Source: CAZWES01 sp964632395
GTDB taxonomy: Bacteria > Patescibacteriota > Gracilibacteria > Peribacterales > Peribacteraceae
NCBI GenBank assembly: GCA_964632395.1
Contig: CAZWES010000024.1
Location: 1 to 19,216, forward strand
Direction: 5' to 3'
Length of the DNA stretch: 19,216 nucleotides
Below are positions 8,912-15,246 of the stretch, piece by piece (the stretch's first letter is position 1; every line of letters begins with the position of its first letter). The translations under genes were made by a program, and so were the position numbers. The notes under the pieces were generated by a model. That model had not been told where the DNA came from, did not search any database, and was given only the letters and a program-made list of their open reading frames with translations.

Positions 8912-9192
8912 TGAGCACTATCCACATCCGCGTACCGGCAAACCTTAAAAAGATTGCTATGGAAGTTGCAAAGGCGAATGGTCTGGATCTCTCTTCCTGC
9001 ATTCGCATGTTCCTGCAGCACATGAAAATGAGGGGGACGATCCCGCTGGAGCCGCTAACTGTAAATGGGTTCACGGAGGCTGAGGAAGTGGAAATTCTAC
9101 GTCGTGCACATGGACCGTTTGTAGAGGCGAAGGATGCTGATGATCTTCTGAGGAAGGTTTCAAAGAGTTCCGGGAAAGGCAATATAAACTAA
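8911..9192 (+). CDS. RelB/DinJ-family antitoxin-like protein
   Basis: The 93-residue protein begins at ATG 8911, chosen because the promoter's predicted start point lies just upstream. Its N-terminus fits the ribbon-helix-helix fold of RelB/DinJ antitoxins: a beta strand STIHIRVP, helix LKKIAMEVAKANG, turn, helix LSSCIRMFLQHMKMRG, then IPLEP, equivalent to the family's IPFEL. The C-terminal half (about residues 50-93) is charged and is where family members wrap their toxin. Such antitoxins normally sit directly upstream of a RelE/YafQ toxin; here no toxin follows. Instead an NYN nuclease gene converges, with only 1 nt between the two stop codons. It could be an orphan antitoxin, a stand-alone regulator, or the partner of an unusual toxin. 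Confidence 0.75.
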   Translation: MSTIHIRVPANLKKIAMEVAKANGLDLSSCIRMFLQHMKMRGTIPLEPLTVNGFTEAEEVEILRRAHGPFVEAKDADDLLRKVSKSSGKGNIN

Positions 9193-9193
9193 T

Positions 9194-9862
9194 CTACCAA
9201 TCCTCCGGTTTCATGAATTTTCCATTGCCATCTTCCATCTCGTCTGGAAATTGGCTCCTCTTTAGTGCGCTTGGCCATATTGACTTGAAGAAATCAGATT
9301 CATCTTTCAGAACTTTGCTTGGGCGCTTTCTGCGAGGATTAATGATTCCAACCATTTTATTGAAGTTGCGTCTTACGACCCTAACTGGTTCCAGATAGTC
9401 TGAGTCGTTTGCTATAATTACCGCCAAGTCATATCGGTCATGAAATCCATCAAAAAGGAGCTGTGTAGCGAGGTTAACATCAGATCCCTTTTCCTCTGTT
9501 TTGAGCACACGCACTTTTTCTTTGGGGTTGTCTGCTTTCGGAAGCCAAATCTTCTGCGAAAGAAAATGACCGTAGTGAATGGAGAGATTGTGAATTGTTT
9601 CTATTGCCCGAAGGTATAGTGATTGTCGGAAAGGCTGGTCTGGATCGTTCAGTCGTGGTTTCAGGTGTGCGGTGAAGTACCGAATCTGAAACAAATCGTT
9701 ATGCGGCTGCAGGAGTTCTTGGCACAACTTGTCTAGATCCAACCACTTGTACGGTGTGCCCTTGAGACTTCCGTAGTAAAGATTGAACCCATCGACGTAA
9801 ACATATGTCCGGAGTTTATTGCTCTTATTTAGCCGTGAAAGTAAAGACCGCAACAAACTCAT
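9194..9862 (-). CDS. NYN-domain (PIN-like) ribonuclease-family protein
   Basis: The 222-residue protein has the NYN (DUF88/LabA-like) layout: YVYVDGFNLYYG with Asp24 and Asn27 at the end of the first strand, KGSDVNLATQLL with Asp128, and IIANDSDYLEPV with Asp153 and Asp155. These acidic residues form the metal site of the PIN-like fold, so the catalytic set looks complete. NYN proteins are predicted metal-dependent ribonucleases in RNA processing, and some act as toxins or defence effectors. Its substrate here is unknown. The start at 9862 follows a leader of about 85 nt containing an intrinsic terminator. It converges on the antitoxin-like gene and diverges from groES. The C-terminal about 40 residues (KRSQFPDEMEDGNGKF) are probably a disordered tail. 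Confidence 0.85.
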   Translation of the reverse strand: MSLLRSLLSRLNKSNKLRTYVYVDGFNLYYGSLKGTPYKWLDLDKLCQELLQPHNDLFQIRYFTAHLKPRLNDPDQPFRQSLYLRAIETIHNLSIHYGHFLSQKIWLPKADNPKEKVRVLKTEEKGSDVNLATQLLFDGFHDRYDLAVIIANDSDYLEPVRVVRRNFNKMVGIINPRRKRPSKVLKDESDFFKSIWPSALKRSQFPDEMEDGNGKFMKPEDW

Positions 9863-9882
9863 AGGATTGCCATGCTACACGT

Positions 9883-9919
9883 AAAAACAAACAAGCAAAA
9901 GCCGCCAAGGAGGCGGCTT
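9883..9919 (-). terminator. Intrinsic terminator / attenuator in the NYN gene leader
   Basis: On the minus strand an 8-bp stem (AAGCCGCC / GGCGGCTT, loop TCCTT) is followed directly by a U-rich tract (TTTTGCTTGTTTGTTTTT). It lies upstream of the NYN start codon and downstream of a promoter on the same strand, so it would stop transcripts before they reach the gene. A smaller stem (CCCAC / GTGGG) lies just before it, between about 9923 and 9941. Confidence 0.65.
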
Positions 9920-9954
9920 CGCGCCCACACCGTAGCGTGGGGGGATATGTGCAC

Positions 9955-9982
9955 ATTATAGCAAAGTGGATACCAAAGTCCA
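9955..9982 (-). promoter_or_regulatory. Promoter driving the NYN gene leader
   Basis: On the minus strand TGGACT (9982-9977) and a perfect TATAAT (9960-9955) are separated by 16 nt. Transcription would begin near 9948, giving a leader of about 85 nt, or a 60-nt RNA if the terminator at 9919-9883 works. Confidence 0.5.
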
Positions 9983-10005
9983 GCATTTCTATTTAATGAT
10001 TTTTC

Positions 10006-10033
10006 TTGACACCCCCAATTAGCACTCTATACT
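10006..10033 (+). promoter_or_regulatory. groES-groEL promoter
   Basis: A perfect TTGACA (10006-10011) and TATACT (10028-10033) are spaced by 16 nt. The -10 box lies in the spacer of the CIRCE-like operator, the usual arrangement for HrcA control. The start site would be near 10040, leaving a leader of about 120 nt. Confidence 0.75.
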
Positions 10034-10045
10034 GCCGTCTGCCAA
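10019..10045. promoter_or_regulatory. CIRCE-like operator (HrcA site), right half degenerate
   Basis: The CIRCE consensus is TTAGCACTC-N9-GAGTGCTAA. Here the left half at 10019-10027 is perfect, the spacer is exactly 9 nt, and the right half GTCTGCCAA (10037-10045) matches 6 of 9 positions. Its position over the -10 box of the groE promoter agrees with heat-inducible repression by HrcA. No hrcA gene is in the window. Confidence 0.65.
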
Positions 10046-10162
10046 CCCGGCTTCGCGGTGTGGTTGTAGTCACTCCCTGAGTCACTATTTCTTCCGCAAC
10101 GTTGGCGATCCCGCTTCGCCGTGGTTAGCATCCGAGAAATAGCATCATTACCCCAAATTTCC
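10046..10162 (+). promoter_or_regulatory. Structured groES leader without Shine-Dalgarno
   Basis: The leader of about 120 nt contains a hairpin AGTCACTC-CCT-GAGTCACT (10068-10086, one mismatch) and two similar segments, CCCGGCTTCGCGGTG (about 10046-10060) and CCCGCTTCGCCGTG (about 10110-10123). No AGGAGG-like sequence precedes the ATG at 10163. An in-frame GTG at 10121 lies in the second segment. Whether it acts in heat control is unknown. Confidence 0.3.
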
Positions 10163-10483
10163 ATGTCAGATTTAACCGTTCAGATTAAACCTTTAGGTGA
10201 CCGCGTGGTCGTTCGTCCGTACGAAAAGGAGCAGGTTACGGCTTCCGGAATCGTTATCCCCGATACCGCAAAGGAAGAAAAGCCACAGGAGGGCGAAGTG
10301 ATTGCAGTTGGCCCGGGCGAGCTTAAGGAAGATGGAGCGCGTAAGCCAATGGACGTTAAAGTCGGCGACAAGGTTCTCTTTGGCCGATACGCCGGTGACG
10401 ATATCAAGTTAAAGAATAAAGATGGTGATGATGTAGAAGTTAAAGTTTTGCACCTCGACTCAATTCTCGGAATCGTCGTGTAA
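10163..10483 (+). CDS. groES: Co-chaperonin GroES
   Basis: The 106-residue Cpn10 caps the GroEL ring during ATP-driven folding in the cytosol. Family hallmarks include IKPLGDRVVVRPYEKE at the N-terminus, the mobile-loop region TASGIVIPDTAKEEKP (about residues 27-42), EGEVIAVGPGE, and the KVGDKVLFGRYAGDDIK core. ATG 10163 is preferred over the in-frame GTG at 10121, because the extra 14 residues are not GroES-like and fall in the structured leader. It is the first gene of a groES-groEL operon under the CIRCE-type promoter. Its TAA stop abuts a dispersed repeat that separates it from groEL. Confidence 0.97.
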   Translation: MSDLTVQIKPLGDRVVVRPYEKEQVTASGIVIPDTAKEEKPQEGEVIAVGPGELKEDGARKPMDVKVGDKVLFGRYAGDDIKLKNKDGDDVEVKVLHLDSILGIVV

Positions 10484-10543
10484 TGCTTCGACTCCGCGCT
10501 TCGCATCCTGACCGGATGCTCGCGCTCCGCTCAGCATGACACA
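10483..10543 (+). repeat. Dispersed palindromic repeat between groES and groEL
   Basis: The segment begins with ATGCTTCG directly at the groES stop codon, as does the left end of the element at 7165, and ends with GCTCCGCTCAGCATGACACA (10524-10543), identical over 20 nt to 7219-7238. It contains the hairpin GCATCC-TGACC-GGATGC. The right terminal repeat seen in the 7165-7260 copy is missing, so this is a truncated or divergent relative. The next 30 nt (10544-10573) hold three CCCTAA-like words (CTCCTAA, CTCCCTAA, CTCCCTAA) and no ribosome-binding motif. Confidence 0.7.
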
Positions 10544-10578
10544 CTCCTAACTCCCTAATCTCCCTAACCCCCTCGAAA

Positions 10579-12219
10579 ATGTCTGCCAAACAACTCACAT
10601 TCGGAAACGATGCACGCGAGAAGATTCTCGACGGTGTTACAAAATTATTTGATGCAGTTCGTGCAACCATGGGGCCAAGTGGCCGTAACGTCCTGATCGA
10701 GCGAAAGTACGGTGCGCCAACTGTCACAAAGGACGGTGTTTCCGTTGCAAAGGAAATTGAGCTCGAGGACCCCTTTGAGAACATGGGTGCGCAACTTGTT
10801 AAGGAAGCTGCAACCAAAACAAATGATGCAGCAGGGGATGGGACGACAACTGCGACTGTTCTTGCACATGCAATCATGTCCGAGGGATTGAAACATCTGA
10901 GCTCCGGATCAAACGCGATCAGCATCAAGCGCGGGATTGATAAGGCGGTGAGCGCCATCACGGATGAGCTTGATAAGATGAAAAAGGACATAAGTAAGAA
11001 AGATGAGTACAAAGCGGTTGCAACAATCAGCGCACAGGATGAGGAGATCGGAGAAGTGATTGCAGAAGTCATCGAACAGGCAGGAAAGGACGGAGTCATC
11101 ACAGTGGAATCCGGTCAAACACTTGGAATCGAAAAGGAATACGTTGAGGGGATGCAGTTTGATAATGGTTACATCTCGCCATACTTCATTACGGATACAA
11201 CAAGGATGGAGGCCGTGTTCGAGAATCCTTCCATCTTAATCACGGATAAAAAGATAGGATCAATTCAGGAAATTCTTCCGTTGCTTGAGGGGCTCGCACA
11301 AAAGGGTAAAAAAGAAATAGTCATAATTTCTGAGAATCTGGAAGGTGAAGCGCTTGCCACACTCGTCGTAAACAAACTGCGTGGCACATTCAGCGCTCTC
11401 GCTGTTAAAGCACCTGCATTTGGTGATCGAAGGAAGGAAATCCTTCAAGACATCGCGGCTTTGACCGGCGGGCGAGTCATTTCTGAAGAGGTCGGTTTGA
11501 AGCTTGAGAATGCAACAGTCGAGGATCTTGGAACTGCACGAAGAGTTGTTGCAACGAAAGATGACACGATCATCATAGACGGAGGCGGGAAGAAAGAAGA
11601 TGTGGAGGCACGCATCAGCCAGATTAAGTCAGCGCTTGATGCAACCTCATCCGACTTTGATAAGGAGAAATTGCAGGAGCGTCTTGCAAAACTAAGTGGT
11701 GGTGTTGCCGTCATCAAAGTGGGTGCCGCTACGGAAGTTGAGCAAAAAGAAAAGCAGCACAGAGTTGAGGATGCACTTTCTGCAACGCGTGCAGCTGCGG
11801 AGGAGGGGATTCTGCCAGGTGGTGGAGTCGCTTACATCCGCGCTATGAGTGCACTTGCAAAGGTGAAGGGGGATAACGAGGACGAACAGATTGGAGTGGA
11901 TATTGTCCACGATGCGTTGACTGCACCTTTGCACAATATTGCAAGTAATGCGGGAGAAGCCGGAGAAGTTGTTGTGGAAAAAGTAAAGAATGCAAAGGGT
12001 AACGATGGTTTTAATGCGATGACACATAAGTACGAAGATTTGGTTAAAGCAATGGTCATAGATCCAAAGAAAGTGACGCGCTCAGCGCTGGAGAATGCAG
12101 CATCAGTCGCTTCCATGTTTTTGACTTTGGAGTGTGCTGTGAGCGAGATTCCGAAGGAGGAGAAAGAGGTGGCGATGCCGGCAGGTGGGGGAATGGGTGG
12201 GATGGGGGGGATGATGTAG
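10579..12219 (+). CDS. groEL: Chaperonin GroEL
   Basis: The 546-residue Cpn60 forms the double-ring ATPase that folds cytosolic proteins with GroES. The ATP-site residues are in the standard positions: TKDGV with Asp52, and GDGTTTATVLA with Asp87 and Thr89-91. The signature AAAEEGILPGGG and the C-terminal Gly-Met tail (GGGMGGMGGMM) are present, and the length is typical. It lies 95 nt after groES, separated by a dispersed repeat, and is probably co-transcribed from the CIRCE-type promoter. No Shine-Dalgarno motif precedes the ATG, where the leader is pyrimidine-rich. No clear terminator follows the TAG. Confidence 0.98.
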   Translation: MSAKQLTFGNDAREKILDGVTKLFDAVRATMGPSGRNVLIERKYGAPTVTKDGVSVAKEIELEDPFENMGAQLVKEAATKTNDAAGDGTTTATVLAHAIMSEGLKHLSSGSNAISIKRGIDKAVSAITDELDKMKKDISKKDEYKAVATISAQDEEIGEVIAEVIEQAGKDGVITVESGQTLGIEKEYVEGMQFDNGYISPYFITDTTRMEAVFENPSILITDKKIGSIQEILPLLEGLAQKGKKEIVIISENLEGEALATLVVNKLRGTFSALAVKAPAFGDRRKEILQDIAALTGGRVISEEVGLKLENATVEDLGTARRVVATKDDTIIIDGGGKKEDVEARISQIKSALDATSSDFDKEKLQERLAKLSGGVAVIKVGAATEVEQKEKQHRVEDALSATRAAAEEGILPGGGVAYIRAMSALAKVKGDNEDEQIGVDIVHDALTAPLHNIASNAGEAGEVVVEKVKNAKGNDGFNAMTHKYEDLVKAMVIDPKKVTRSALENAASVASMFLTLECAVSEIPKEEKEVAMPAGGGMGGMGGMM

Positions 12220-12249
12220 GGTAAGAATTTTCCTATTAAAACGGTTGAT

Positions 12250-12750
12250 GTGTGCCAGTTTGTGCGCAACCATGACCCCATGGTTCAAGTACATCCTATA
12301 AAACGCTGGCTCGAGGAGGCTGCTCCTGTTGCTGATATTGGTAAAAGAATACTTTCTTCTACGCAACAAGATGAAGATTTGATTGAATGCCCTAAGCGGG
12401 CTGAATCATTGAGGTTAAGATTAATGTCTTTGTTAAGTGAAAGTGATCTTCAAAAAATAGAAGATGATACTGTTGAACATACCGATTCTGTTACAGTCCT
12501 GGTTGAGAATTTGTTGAGTGATATTATTGATCCAAGTGTATCGGAATTGGATTTTGAAAAATGGGAGACATCCCTGTCTTCTCATGAAGATGCTAGTGAA
12601 GCCGTTCAGCTCACGGCATGGATTATTGCTGTGTCAAATCTGCCTGATGAGGAGAGGTATGCGGAAATTATTGATTTTATTAAGTTGTTCATAAGTATTT
12701 TCCATGCCGTTCGAAGAAATATAGGAAATCTGATTGGATGTGAAGATTAG
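12250..12750 (+). CDS. Unknown acidic helical protein
   Basis: The frame encodes 166 residues from GTG 12250, or 156 residues if the ATG at 12280 (MVQVHPIKRWLEE) is the start; the sequence does not decide between them. The protein is acidic and looks all-helical, with amphipathic stretches such as RAESLRLRLMSLLSESDLQKIEDD and LTAWIIAVSNLPDEERYAEIIDF, and no signal peptide. I do not recognise a family. It begins 30 nt after groEL and is followed 41 nt later by the ECF-like gene, so it may be read through from the groE operon. The codon choice is more A/T-rich at third positions than in groEL, hinting at an accessory gene. Confidence 0.65.
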   Translation: MCQFVRNHDPMVQVHPIKRWLEEAAPVADIGKRILSSTQQDEDLIECPKRAESLRLRLMSLLSESDLQKIEDDTVEHTDSVTVLVENLLSDIIDPSVSELDFEKWETSLSSHEDASEAVQLTAWIIAVSNLPDEERYAEIIDFIKLFISIFHAVRRNIGNLIGCED

Positions 12751-12791
12751 GGGCATGGCGCGTTGCGTCGCTGCGCGGTACAGTACTTATA

Positions 12792-13286
12792 ATGACATCT
12801 TCGCGTACTCGCACCCTCTTCCAAATCCTCATCCCCGTAATCATTTATGTTTTGATCGGGAATGCGCGGTCTATACAGCCAAATCCCTTTATCCCGGGAG
12901 CAGTAATTGCCGTTTACATGGTGGTGCCCGTGGTAGCCGGGATTTTGTTTGGCGCAAGAGTTGGCCTTCTGGTTGGAATATTTGGAACCCTTGCAAATGC
13001 GCTTTCCCCGGCTGGTTCCGCTTTCGAGTTTGCAGCAATTGTTCCACACGGAGTTATGGGGTTTTCTGCAGGGTGCCTGCGTGGGAAAATGCCGACTCCA
13101 TTTGTTGCAGGCACGATTCTCGTTGGTCATGTGCTGAACATAGTTTCATACAGAGTTTTTGGACTGATAGACGGATCAGCGCCGCTTAATTTTTATGCCC
13201 TTGCAGCAGAGGCCCTTATTGGCATGATGACTGTCTACGTTATTGTTACAATATACAGACTGGGATTTGGTTACACTTTTGACTGA
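12792..13286 (+). CDS. ECF-transporter S-component-like membrane protein
   Basis: The 164-residue, very hydrophobic protein has about five to six predicted membrane helices. The pattern VVAGILFGARVGLLVGIFGTLANAL, then a short loop with SPAG, then AAIVPHGVMGFSAGCLRGK, resembles substrate-binding S components of energy-coupling-factor vitamin transporters. These capture a vitamin or precursor and dock on a shared EcfA-EcfA'-EcfT module, which is not in this window. The substrate cannot be read from the sequence. The stop overlaps the start of the next gene by one base (TGATG), so the two are probably translationally coupled. A TATAAT overlaps the ATG but is badly placed to drive this gene. Confidence 0.6.
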   Translation: MTSSRTRTLFQILIPVIIYVLIGNARSIQPNPFIPGAVIAVYMVVPVVAGILFGARVGLLVGIFGTLANALSPAGSAFEFAAIVPHGVMGFSAGCLRGKMPTPFVAGTILVGHVLNIVSYRVFGLIDGSAPLNFYALAAEALIGMMTVYVIVTIYRLGFGYTFD

Positions 13287-14335
13287 TGCCACTCTCCTCC
13301 CATCCAAAAATCTGGCGCGTGCTCGTAATCCTTGCAATCCTGCTCGCATGCGGGTTTACGCTTTGCTATTACTTCCAGCACATTTTCTACGCATTCATAA
13401 TCGGTTTTGTGCTGATACTTATAACAGAGAAGCTAACTTCTGATTTCAGGAAAAGTGCAGAAAGGTATAAGCTTTCTCTCTGGAAAAGGTGGTGCTATGG
13501 GATACTGCTTCTCATCTTCTGGCTCTTTGTCATCGGATTTTTACTACGCAATTCATTCGGCCAGATAGCGGATGAGCTACAAAAAATCAGTGTGGATGAG
13601 CACACAGTTTCTTCCATTTATGCGCGTGAAGTGTATCCGCACCTGCCCACATTCTTCAGGAACGATACGATTAGTGTTGGAATTATTGAGTGGGTTTCGG
13701 TTGCGATCTCTTCGCTTGCAGGATCAGTTCTCTCGCAGACTTTCGCATTCGTAATAAATGGGTTGCTGATAATTCCACTGCTCTTTTATCTCTACTTCTG
13801 GAGACGAAAAGTAATTGCAAAGAGGCTTTTTGGTGCGGTTCCAGAGCGCTTTAGAAAGAGTTTCCATCGTGCTGCCAAAGGAGTCGGCGGCAAGCTTCAT
13901 GATTACTTCACAGCACGCGTTATCCAGAGCACGGTCATTGGTGCGCTCTGTTGCCTCGGTTTTTTCATCGCGGGAGTAAAAGGGTGGTTACTTTTGGGGC
14001 TGCTTGCTGGATTTTTGAATGCTGTTCCGTACTTCGGCCCCATCCTCGGTGCAATTCCACCGTTCATCATCACCTTACTTGTTGATGAAAGCTTTGCTGC
14101 ACTTTATGTACTTTTGACTGTCTTCGTTGCACAAACGATAGATGTTTTCTATCTGCAGCCTTTTATGATTTCAGGAAAGGTCAAAATAGATCCACTCGTG
14201 AGTATCATCTTGGTTCTTGCGGGGACGAAATTGTTTGGGATTTTTGGGACGATTTTTATTCTTCCTATGTATCTGGTCTCCAAGGTGATTTTGCAAGAAG
14301 CGTATAGGGAATTAGTTCGGTTATACGGTCGATAA
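13286..14335 (+). CDS. AI-2E family transporter / PerM-like permease
   Basis: The 349-residue polytopic membrane protein belongs to the AI-2E transporter family (formerly UPF0118). Two or three N-terminal helices (about residues 10-90) are followed by a soluble segment (about 95-150), then by C-terminal helices carrying the family motif NAVPYFGPILGAIPP and the FYLQPFMISGKVKIDPLVSI region. Family members have been linked to autoinducer-2 export, Na+/H+ antiport or other efflux; the substrate here is unknown. The start codon overlaps the preceding stop by 1 nt. A strong terminator-like hairpin follows the TAA. Confidence 0.9.
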   Translation: MPLSSHPKIWRVLVILAILLACGFTLCYYFQHIFYAFIIGFVLILITEKLTSDFRKSAERYKLSLWKRWCYGILLLIFWLFVIGFLLRNSFGQIADELQKISVDEHTVSSIYAREVYPHLPTFFRNDTISVGIIEWVSVAISSLAGSVLSQTFAFVINGLLIIPLLFYLYFWRRKVIAKRLFGAVPERFRKSFHRAAKGVGGKLHDYFTARVIQSTVIGALCCLGFFIAGVKGWLLLGLLAGFLNAVPYFGPILGAIPPFIITLLVDESFAALYVLLTVFVAQTIDVFYLQPFMISGKVKIDPLVSIILVLAGTKLFGIFGTIFILPMYLVSKVILQEAYRELVRLYGR

Positions 14336-14353
14336 TAGGGATATCCTGAAGCG

Positions 14354-14427
14354 AAAAAGAGGATAGTGGATAGAGGATAGTGGACAATGGTCACTATCCT
14401 CTATCCACTTTACTCTATCCTCTTTTT
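14354..14427 (+). terminator. Long repeat-derived terminator hairpin
   Basis: The 29-nt left arm (14354-14382) is complementary to the right arm (14392-14427) except for a 7-nt insertion in the right arm. The loop is 9 nt and the hairpin ends in CTCTTTTT. Each arm is built from the words GAGGATAGTGGATAGAGG, so it looks like a repeat duplicated head to head. It ends the ECF/AI-2E transcription unit just before the tmk promoter. Confidence 0.75.
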
Positions 14428-14440
14428 GTCACTTCTACAT

Positions 14441-14446
14441 TATACT
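14441..14446 (+). promoter_or_regulatory. -10 box of tmk
   Basis: TATACT lies 10 nt upstream of the tmk ATG, implying a nearly leaderless transcript. No convincing -35 box is seen at the expected distance, which falls in the terminator's right arm. Confidence 0.4.
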
Positions 14447-14456
14447 TTCCCAAACC

Positions 14457-15155
14457 ATGCCAGGATTCTTTATAGTATTCGAAGGCCCCGATGGAAGTGG
14501 TACTACGCGCCACAGTGAGTGGTTGGTGGAAAGGTTGCAGAGTGAGGGTAAGGAAGTTGTGCTCACGAGTGAGCCGACTCATGGTATGCATGGCGAGAAG
14601 GTCAGAAAGGCTGTGAGGGGGGAGGTTGAGATGAGCCCGGAAGACATTCAAAAAACCTTCAGTGATGACAGAGCGGAGCATGTTGAGCGCTTAATTCAGC
14701 CTGCACTTGATGAGGGCAAGGTTGTCATCACAGATCGCTATGCTCCCTCAACTCTGGTTTACGGAGAAGCGGCCGGAGTCTCACCAGTTTCACTCAGGCG
14801 CTGGAACGAGGGATTTCCGAGACCGGATATCACATTCATTTTGTTGCCGCCATTTGAGGTTTGTGCAGAACGGCTTGGTGATCGTGAAGAGAATGATGAG
14901 TTTGAAAAGGAGGCGTTCCAGCGAAAGGTTTATGAGGGGTACGAACGATTTGCTGCGGAGCATCCGGAGGTTAGAGTAGTTGATACGAGTGGGGAGAAGG
15001 AGGTGGTTAAGGGTAAGGTGTGGGAGGCAGTCTCTGATGAAAACGATTGGAAAAAGATAAGGAGATTGGGTGAAGAAAGTGCAAAGAAGCTTGGTATTAA
15101 GTCTGAGGAGGATGTGTATCGTATTGTCAGTGACTTTCGTAAGGAGTCTGATTGA
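14457..15155 (+). CDS. tmk: Thymidylate kinase-like protein (dTMP kinase)
   Basis: dTMP kinase phosphorylates dTMP to dTDP for DNA synthesis. The 232-residue protein has the family plan: an N-terminal strand and P-loop FIVFEGPDGSGTTRHS (Gly10-Thr17), the ...SEPTHG...GEKVRK substrate region, TDRYAPSTLVYG with Asp93-Arg94-Tyr95, and a LID-like Arg-rich stretch with ERLGDREENDEFEKEAFQRKVYEGY. The usual Walker A lysine (GxDGxGKST) is replaced by Thr16. The protein ends with an extra segment of about 25-35 residues (KKLGIKSEEDVYRIVSDFR) beyond the usual family end. The gene has its own -10 box and follows a strong terminator, so it is transcribed independently of the permease. Confidence 0.85.
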   Translation: MPGFFIVFEGPDGSGTTRHSEWLVERLQSEGKEVVLTSEPTHGMHGEKVRKAVRGEVEMSPEDIQKTFSDDRAEHVERLIQPALDEGKVVITDRYAPSTLVYGEAAGVSPVSLRRWNEGFPRPDITFILLPPFEVCAERLGDREENDEFEKEAFQRKVYEGYERFAAEHPEVRVVDTSGEKEVVKGKVWEAVSDENDWKKIRRLGEESAKKLGIKSEEDVYRIVSDFRKESD

Positions 15156-15182
15156 GTGACTACCCACCGATTTTAAACGCAT

Positions 15183-15198
15183 GAGGACTTTAGTCCTC
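15183..15198 (+). other. Short perfect hairpin between tmk and folD
   Basis: GAGGACTTTAGTCCTC forms a 6-7 bp stem. No T-rich tract follows, so it is a poor intrinsic terminator; it may stabilise the tmk mRNA end. It also contains the ATG of a spurious upstream extension of folD. Confidence 0.35.
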
Positions 15199-15229
15199 TA
15201 CGTGCCAAAAAGTTGCAGAGCTTGTAACG

Positions 15230-15238
15230 TGTTACAAT
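15230..15238 (+). promoter_or_regulatory. Extended -10 promoter of folD
   Basis: TGT followed by TACAAT (15233-15238) forms an extended -10 box 8 nt before ATG 15247. This supports that ATG, rather than 15241 or 15181, as the start and implies a leaderless mRNA. A TTGCAG lies at 15213, but only 14 nt upstream. Confidence 0.5.
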
Positions 15239-15246
15239 CTATGCAT

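Noticed and set aside
10121..10162. GTG start extending GroES by 14 residues
   Set aside because: GroES similarity begins at the ATG at 10163, and the extension lies in a structured leader region.
10440..11102. Long minus-strand open frame (220 residues) opposite groES-groEL
   Set aside because: It is antisense to two certain chaperonin genes and is low-complexity Ser/Ala-rich, as expected of a shadow frame.
12788..12793. TATAAT overlapping the ATG of the ECF-like gene as its promoter
   Set aside because: Transcription would begin inside the coding sequence, and the nearest -35-like TTGCGT is 19 nt away; it is probably chance.
12734..13189. Overlapping 151-residue open frame around the ECF-like gene
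   Set aside because: It is Cys/Arg/Trp-rich with no membrane pattern and lies in another frame of a convincing membrane-protein gene coupled to the next gene.
15181..15246. ATG start extending FolD by 22 residues
   Set aside because: The extension is not FolD-like and crosses an extended -10 promoter; ATG 15247 is placed as in other genes of the window.
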